DNA of 64,000 bases from Drosophila persimilis (Eukaryota; Arthropoda; Insecta; Diptera; Drosophilidae), in the NCBI RefSeq assembly GCF_003286085.1, contig NW_020825329.1:310001-374000 (forward strand), given 5' to 3'. Within the stretch, counting starts at the first letter, position 1. Each line of letters begins with the position of its first letter. Shown one piece after another: positions 57,912-64,000 of this stretch. Made by a program: the position numbers and the translations under genes. The notes under the pieces were generated by a model that saw only the letters and a program-made list of their open reading frames with translations, was not told the origin of the DNA and did no database searches.

Positions 57912-58886
57912 AAAACGAGGGTGAACGTTGTGAGTTGCTGCGGACACCGCAACTCTACGGTTATACCCGATACTAAGTCAGTATGGCTCTCCTCCGGCAG
58001 ATGGCGCTAATATTTAACGACACGACAAAGAGTGCGTGCGAGAGAGACAGAAAATCAGTCTGAGCGTGACGTCGGGCGCTGCGTAGCCACTGCAAATTGA
58101 TTTGTTCCTTTTGGCTATAAAAATGATCTGGGGGTGGGGCGAAATTCTGAGATATACGTTTTATAGTGACATCTGAAAGGAGTGTGTGTACCAAATTTGG
58201 TTACTCTAGCCTTAATAGTCTCTGAGATTTGTGGTTGCCTCAGATTTTCGTCCTTTGCGGGGGCGGAAGGGGGTGTGGCGAAATTTGGACAGGAAACGGT
58301 CAAGGTCCGATATCACAGGAGTGTGGATACCAAATTTGGTTGCTCTGGCTTTTATAGGCTCTGAGATCCTTGAACTCATATTTTGCAATTGGCAAAACCG
58401 ACCATGAAACCTGTGTGTTAGAGTGAGACAGAGCGAGAAAGAGTGATATTGTTTTCGTGATTCTGGCTGTAATAATTATACAATCTGGTTCAGATTTTGC
58501 ACTCTAGAAGATATAGTCATCTTCTATGATTCTGCGTTTTTAGTTTTCTCATATCGTCGAAATTGTGGATGCCACAGATTTTCGCCCTTTGTGGGGGCGG
58601 AAGTGGGCGGGGCAAAGTTTTGAAATATTTTTGGAGCAGTGACATATCACAGAAGTCTGGATCCAAAACACCGTTGCTCTAGCTCTTATAGTCTTTGAGC
58701 ATTAGGCGCTGAAGGGGACGGACAGACGGACAGACGGACAGGGCTCAATCGACTCGGCTATTGATGCTGATCAAGAATATATATACTTTATAGGGTCGGA
58801 AACGATTCCTTCTGGACGTTACACACATCCACTTTTACCACAAATCTAATATACCCCAATACTCATTTTGAGTATCGGGTATAAAA
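57912..58886 (-). repeat. DINE-1-like repeat, copy 8 (near full length)
   Basis: Same orientation as copy 7 and of similar quality: starts ACGAGGGTGAACGTTGTGAG and ends GAGTATCGGGTATAAAAA. One internal module is shortened near 58125. Confidence 0.85.
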
Positions 58887-59083
58887 ACAAAAAAAACTGT
58901 GTAAATATTTTCAAATTGCGATCTAAATTTACGCTTCTGAAAAAGCTCAGTAGTACGGTACAAAAACCTTCGCATCAAACCGCTCCTTCAGCCATCTAGA
59001 AAATAAAGCATATTTATATATGCCCCCAACCCACGCTTAACACGAAATCTCTTCCCCCTTCTAATACGCTAAAAACCTCGTTC

Positions 59084-62049
59084 TTAGGTTAGGTTAGGTT
59101 AGGTTGAGGCGGCTGCCGGGCTCGCTCGGAACTCGTCACACTTAGGCCGGTTTCGGCCCGTTGTGATACCGCATAGGATCATTCCTTCCTGCGTTGTGAG
59201 ACTTCGTGTCAGCAATTATCCCATCCAGATGCTCTCACAAAGTTCGCTATCCTCAGCCCAGGTGCTGTAGCCTTCTTCTGCTGAGAGCTGGGCAGGAGCA
59301 GAACAGATGTTCCACTGTCTCCTCCTCTTCCTCGTCTCTACAGCTGCGACAAAAATCGTTATATGGGGCCCCCAGCCTGTTAGCGTGGGTGCCTATTATC
59401 CAGTGTCCCGTGAGGGAACGTGTGACTACGCTGCACCTTTTCCTGCTTAACTTCAGGAGCTCGGAGGTGCGCTTCATGTCCATGGTCGGCCATGTTTGCC
59501 GAGTTGTGCGACATCGTGGCACTGTTTGCCACATATCGTTTTTTAGTCGCCAGATCTGGCCAGCTCGTCCGCTATACAGTTGCCCTCGATGTCCCGGTGG
59601 CCCGGGACCCAAATCAGGCTAATAGCAAATTGCTGAGCCATCTCGTGCAGAGATTTGCGGCAGTCTGCCACGGTGGCCGAGTTCGAGGAAATCGCGCTTA
59701 GCGATTTGCCGTAACGGCAGCCGCTTGTAGGCAATCTAGAGCCTCCCTGATTGCTATGACTTCCGCTTGAAAGACACTGCAATGATCTGGGAGTCTGAAG
59801 AATGCCTTATGTTGAGCTGTTCAGAGTAGATTCCCCCTCCGACTCTGTCGTCCAGCTTTGATCCATCTGTGAAGATGTTTATGGCCCCATCTGGGCCTGG
59901 GAGTCCCTCGAGCCATTCGTCTCTGTGAGGGATGATTGTGTCGAAGGGAGTGACTGTGTACTCTCTTGGAACTTGGTAGTCTGTTTTTGAGGGGACGGTA
60001 CTGCTATTATTTAATATGGCTGAGTGACCTATGCACTGTGTCACCCATTGATCTGAGTCTCTTAGACGTATTGCTGCTACTTCAGCCCGTTCCTTTCCTG
60101 CGAGGTCAAGGCTCTGTAGGCATAGGATGGCATTTAGCGCATCATTTCGGGTGGTGCGAAGAGCTCCGGTAATACATAGGGCGGCAGTCCGCTGGACTTT
60201 GCACAGTTGCTTGGTGATCGCCCTTTTTGATAGGGCCGGCCACCACACCGTAACTCCGTAGAGTAGTATTGGTCTAACTATAGCTTGATATATCCATTGG
60301 ACGATGCTTGGGATCATACCCCATCTTAGCCCAATAGCTTTTTTGCATGTGTAGTGCGCAGTCATTGCCTTCTTCACTCTGTCTTTGACATTCAGGTTCC
60401 AGCTAAGCTTCTTGTCAATTACCAACCCTAAGTAACTGGCCCTGTCGCTAAAGGAGAGCCTGCATCCTTGTAGTATTGGAGGGTTGAGGGGCGGGACCTT
60501 GTATTTATTTGTGAATAATACGAGTTCCGTTTCTGAGGGATTTACTCCCAGACCGCGCGATTCTGTCCAATCCGACAGTTGCGCTAGCTTTGTGGTCATT
60601 AAGTCGCACAGTGTTTGAGGGTATTTCCCCGAGAAGATAATCGCAACGTCGTCCGCATAGGCCACGACTTTGCAGCCCCCCCCCCCTCCCCTTCTAGGTC
60701 ACATAGAATCTTGTTGACTGCTATGTTCTACAGAAGAGGAGACAGGACACCACCTTGCGGGGTGCCTCTGTTGACATAGCTTGACTAGGCGGACGATCCC
60801 ATCGATGATGTCACCGTCCTGCATGTGAGCAATTGATCAATGAGCATCACCAAGTGACGGTCCACACCCAGGTCAGTCAGGGCTTCTGTAATGGAGATGT
60901 ACCGTCTCGATGGTTGTGCATCCTGGGAAATGCGTGTCTATTAGAATGTGCAGGGACTCCTCACTGGAGTTAGTCCACGTGCCGTCATTCCTTTTAAGAT
61001 ACCCTACCGAGGGGTTAGTTTTTGAGAGAATCTTGCGAAGCCTTGCGGCCTCTGACGTTTCCTCAATTTCCGAGCAAAATTGTTGCCAAGAGGCCCTTTT
61101 TGCTTTCCTTGTTTCCTTTTTATATAGTGACACACTGATTTTGTAGTCTGCCCAGTGGCTCTCCTCGTTCGCGCTTTTGGCCCTGTTGAAGAGTGTCCTG
61201 AAGCTTTTACGTAGAATGTCTATTTGTTTTGACCACCAGCGGGGTTTCTTTTTCACCCTAGGTTTGCTAGAGGGGCATGCTGCCGCGAAGGCTTTGTTGC
61301 ATGCTTCTGTGAACCTGTTCACTAGGCGATCTAGGTCGTCTTTTGTGTCCGGGCATGATGGTGCTTTGGAGGGGAGTAAGTCCTCCAGGGCTGAGCTATA
61401 TTTTTCCCAGTTGGCTTTCCTGGGATTAATATACTCCTTAGGTTTCGGACACTCGAGGGATAGTGTGGTCTCGATGTATCTGTGGTCAGAGAAAGAGTGG
61501 GCTTCAAGGACTTGCCAACTCTTGACTATGTCTAACAGGTTGGGAGACACTGAGGTGATGTCAATAACCTCCTGTCGATTTTTAATTATAAAAGTGGGGT
61601 CGTTGCCCCGATTACAAATAAATAGATTTGAGTTAAGGATGAGCCTGAAAGCTCCCCCATTGAGTGTTGTGAGCGTTGGCATCGCAACCTATTAGTACGT
61701 CTATGTCCGACCTCTCGCTGTCGCTGGCTCGTTTGCGAACAAGGTCGTTGGGAGGATCGTTTTCCTCATGGGCCATGTAGGACGACATCAGCCTTAGATG
61801 TGTCCCTTTCAGCTCTAGGCTTGCCGCCGTGTTGTCGCTATCGCTATAATTATGGAGCAGAAAGATATTAAGGTGCTTTCTGGCGAGAATGCAGGTGCGG
61901 GTTTTACCTTCATGTTGAGCTACAATTATCTTGTACTCCTTCGACCCTAGTCCACAAGCCTTGTCTCCCACTATCCAAGGTTCCTGGATCAGGGCTACGT
62001 CTGCTCCGCTCTTTTCGAGGCGGAATATAAGAGCAGCGGAGCTGCGAAT
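59084..62049 (-). mobile_element. LOA-like non-LTR retrotransposon C, 5' truncated, internally deleted
   Basis: The 3' tail at 59084-59106 is TTAGGTTAGGTTAGG and onward, followed by GAGGCGGCTGCCGGG, the same 3' UTR start as element A (GGCGGTAGCCGGG). On the minus strand come endonuclease (about 62040-61000: [29 protein letters not shown]), an RT with its first half lost near 60665-60873, the active site MAYADDVAIIF, thumb, RNase H start (INIFTDGSKLDDRVGGGIY), an internal rearrangement near 59750, then [18 protein letters not shown] and a C-terminal zinc motif ([20 protein letters not shown]). It is more closely related to A than to B. Not functional. Confidence 0.85.
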
Positions 62050-62215
62050 AAGCGGACATCCCTAGGGAGAGAACCGAAAATAAGCAGCCCCGGACAGCCA
62101 GCGGGTGTTCGCGAAGTAGCAACACTGACGATGCGCTTGTGGTGCCGCCTCGTATAAGTAGCTCACACACTCCCCTATCCCTACACACTACCTACCCACA
62201 TCCCAACCCCCACAT
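62050..62215. other. Unassigned junction segment
   Basis: 166 bases between LOA-like element C and the CR1 copy; includes a C-rich run (CACTCCCCTATCCCTACACA). It matches nothing else that I noticed in the window. Confidence 0.3.
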
Positions 62216-64000
62216 TCAGCTCACACCGGGCCGGAAATCGTGAAGTTTATGCGGCTCAACAGATCAGGGCTGTCTATGTCACCCCCGATCAAGTTGTGCA
62301 TAAATACCACACCAAGCATTTTTCTACGGTTAACTAAGGATGGGAGGTTTACTAATAATAGTCTACTAGAGTAAGATGGGAGTCTTACACCCGCATCCCA
62401 GTTAAGGCCCCGCAGAGCAAAGAGTAAAAAGTTTTTCTGTACTGATTCTATACGGTCCTGGTGTACTTTGTACTGAGGGCACCATACACAGGAGCCGTAT
62501 TCTAAGATCGGACGAACAAGCGAGGTATAGAGAGTCTTTGTTATATAGGGGTCGTCAAATTCTTTTGACCACCTCTTTATAAACCCAAGCACGCCCATGG
62601 CCTTATTTACCATGGTAGAAATGTGTTCGGAAAACTTTAACTTGGGGTCTAACATAACACCCAGATCATCCACCAGGGTAATTCTCTCAAGAGAACCCCC
62701 AAATAGGGTGTAGGGAGCCAACAAAGGGCTAGAACGATGAAATGTCATAACTTTGCATTTCGAGGCATTAAGGTGTAACAAGTTTGCACAACACCATGAC
62801 TGAAAGCTATTGAGATCGGATTGCAAGCGAGAATGAAATGTCCTTGTACTGGACACAGAGTTTAACATCATCCGCATACATAAGTACTCGAGAGTATGTT
62901 AATACTGAAGGCAAGTCATTAATAAAGAGTGTGAAGAGTAAGGGGCCTAGATGGCTGCCCTGTGGTACTCCCGAAGAAACCTTTACTGGTAAAGAGAGGG
63001 AGTTTTTGAAGAGGACTCTTTGAGACCTAGAACAAAGATAGCTAGAAATCCATCTCAGGAGGTTGGGCGGAAACCCTAAAAGGTCAAGTTTATGTGCTAA
63101 AAGGGAATGGTTTACAGAGTCGAATGCTTTACTAAAGTCGGTGTAAATAACATCCGTCTGTAAGTTACCTTGAAAGCCTTTAATAATGAAAGAGGTAAAC
63201 TCTAACAAGTTCGTGGTGGTTGATCGCCGCCTTATAAATCCATGCTGAGTTGGAGATATAAGTGACTTGCAGAGATGTTGCAAGTGCGGAGTTAAAACCT
63301 TCTCAAACAATTTGGGAATAGCGGATAACTTTGCTATACCTCTATAATTTTTTGCATCAGACTTGCTACCTTTTTTATGGAGAGGAATTATAAACGATTC
63401 CTTCCAGATTGGGGGGAAGCAAGAGGAATCAATGGACAGGGTGAACAGTTTAAGCAATGGTCCACACAGAGCCTCGGTCCACACAACCTGGAACCCCGTC
63501 TGGACCCGGTGAAAACACCGGCTTAACTAGTCGAAGATCTTGAAGTAGGGAATATTCATTTAACAAGGGACTGAAAATGCCGTTCGACCTCGGTAATCCG
63601 TATGGCTACGGTTGACCAGAGTAGCGTTCCTCAGAATAGGTGGTTTGGAAAAACTGGGCAAAAAGATCGGCAATTGCCTGATCATTATTTGCCTACGTAT
63701 TACAAAATGATAGCGAGGATGGGTGTGCGGACGTTCTACGCTTACTGTTTACGAAGCAGTAAAACTGTTTAGGGTCCTGAGAAAAACGTATCCTGCAACG
63801 AGATAGGTAGTTCTTATAGCATTGAGCATTAAGAACTGAAAAGTTTGACCGAGCTATTACATAACGAGAGTGAGAAGTAGGAGAACCCACTTCTTGAAAT
63901 TTTGTATAAAGTCTTGATTTTAAGTTTTTTAGACTGGATAACTCTTTGGTAAACCAAGGGGGTTTTCCAGATCTAATCTAATTCCAGATCTATTTAGTAC
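62216..64000 (-). mobile_element. CR1-type non-LTR retrotransposon (copy C), runs off the window
   Basis: Minus strand, the same family as copy B. From the right edge: endonuclease-RT linker ([17 protein letters not shown]), RT ([67 protein letters not shown]), thumb ([36 protein letters not shown]). A few frame changes occur (near 63480 and 62830). The 3' end is cut at about 62220 within the ORF2 C-terminus, and the 3' UTR is missing. It retains the 80 bp that copy B lost. Confidence 0.9.

Noticed and set aside
62221-63484. CR1 RT as a host gene.
   Set aside because: The motifs are those of a non-LTR reverse transcriptase and the same sequence occurs in other truncated copies.

Overview
The window looks like repeat-packed (heterochromatin-type) DNA from a fruit fly of the genus Drosophila or a close relative. 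Three things point there: GTCY-microsatellite DINE-1-like repeats, BEL/Pao, CR1 and RNase H-bearing LOA-like retrotransposons, and a 50 bp intron beside very long ones. I cannot name the species or chromosome. There are no bacterial genes, rRNA, tRNA or CRISPR.

One host gene runs through almost the whole window on the + strand: the fly ortholog of the axonemal nexin-dynein regulatory complex subunit DRC3 (LRRC48). I assembled six exons by hand (2409-2619, 7316-7599, 19551-19729, 23235-23811, 23862-24196, 56816-56945). Every junction has GT/AG ends and matching phase, giving a 571-codon reading frame with no internal stop. The 1.7 kb of coding sequence is spread over 54.5 kb; introns are about 4.7, 12.0, 3.5, 0.05 and 32.6 kb.

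The introns are filled by transposons, many nested. Intron 1: Gypsy and non-LTR relics plus DINE-1-like repeats. Intron 2: a BEL/Pao element (8877-16008) holding a 740 bp terminal-inverted-repeat element, then a solo LTR with a 36 bp minisatellite (16065-17461) and a CR1 relic. Intron 3: a decayed unnamed gene split by a DINE-1-like copy, and a hairpin element. Intron 5: a pol-deleted Gypsy-like element with an env-like ORF (24292-27827), a mariner relic split by a second BEL/Pao (28277-34525) and by a CR1 fragment, then a third, old BEL/Pao (36355-54080) split by a LOA-like element (36457-40911) and by a CR1. That CR1 is itself split by a nearly intact LOA-like element (42501-47906) and by an RpL37 retropseudogene. 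Target-site duplications fix most boundaries and the order of insertion.

Downstream of the gene lie another DINE-1-like repeat, a third LOA-like copy and a second RT-bearing CR1 copy that runs off the end.

The most interesting signals are: (1) a sequence at the exact 5' end of the LOA-like element at 42501-47906 that folds as an HDV-like self-cleaving ribozyme, with a perfect 42 bp hairpin as its P4; (2) a BEL/Pao element whose two LTRs differ by inversion of an internal ~40 bp segment lying between inverted repeats; (3) three LOA-like copies whose 3' tails are TTAGG-type repeats; (4) the giant-intron flagellar gene itself.
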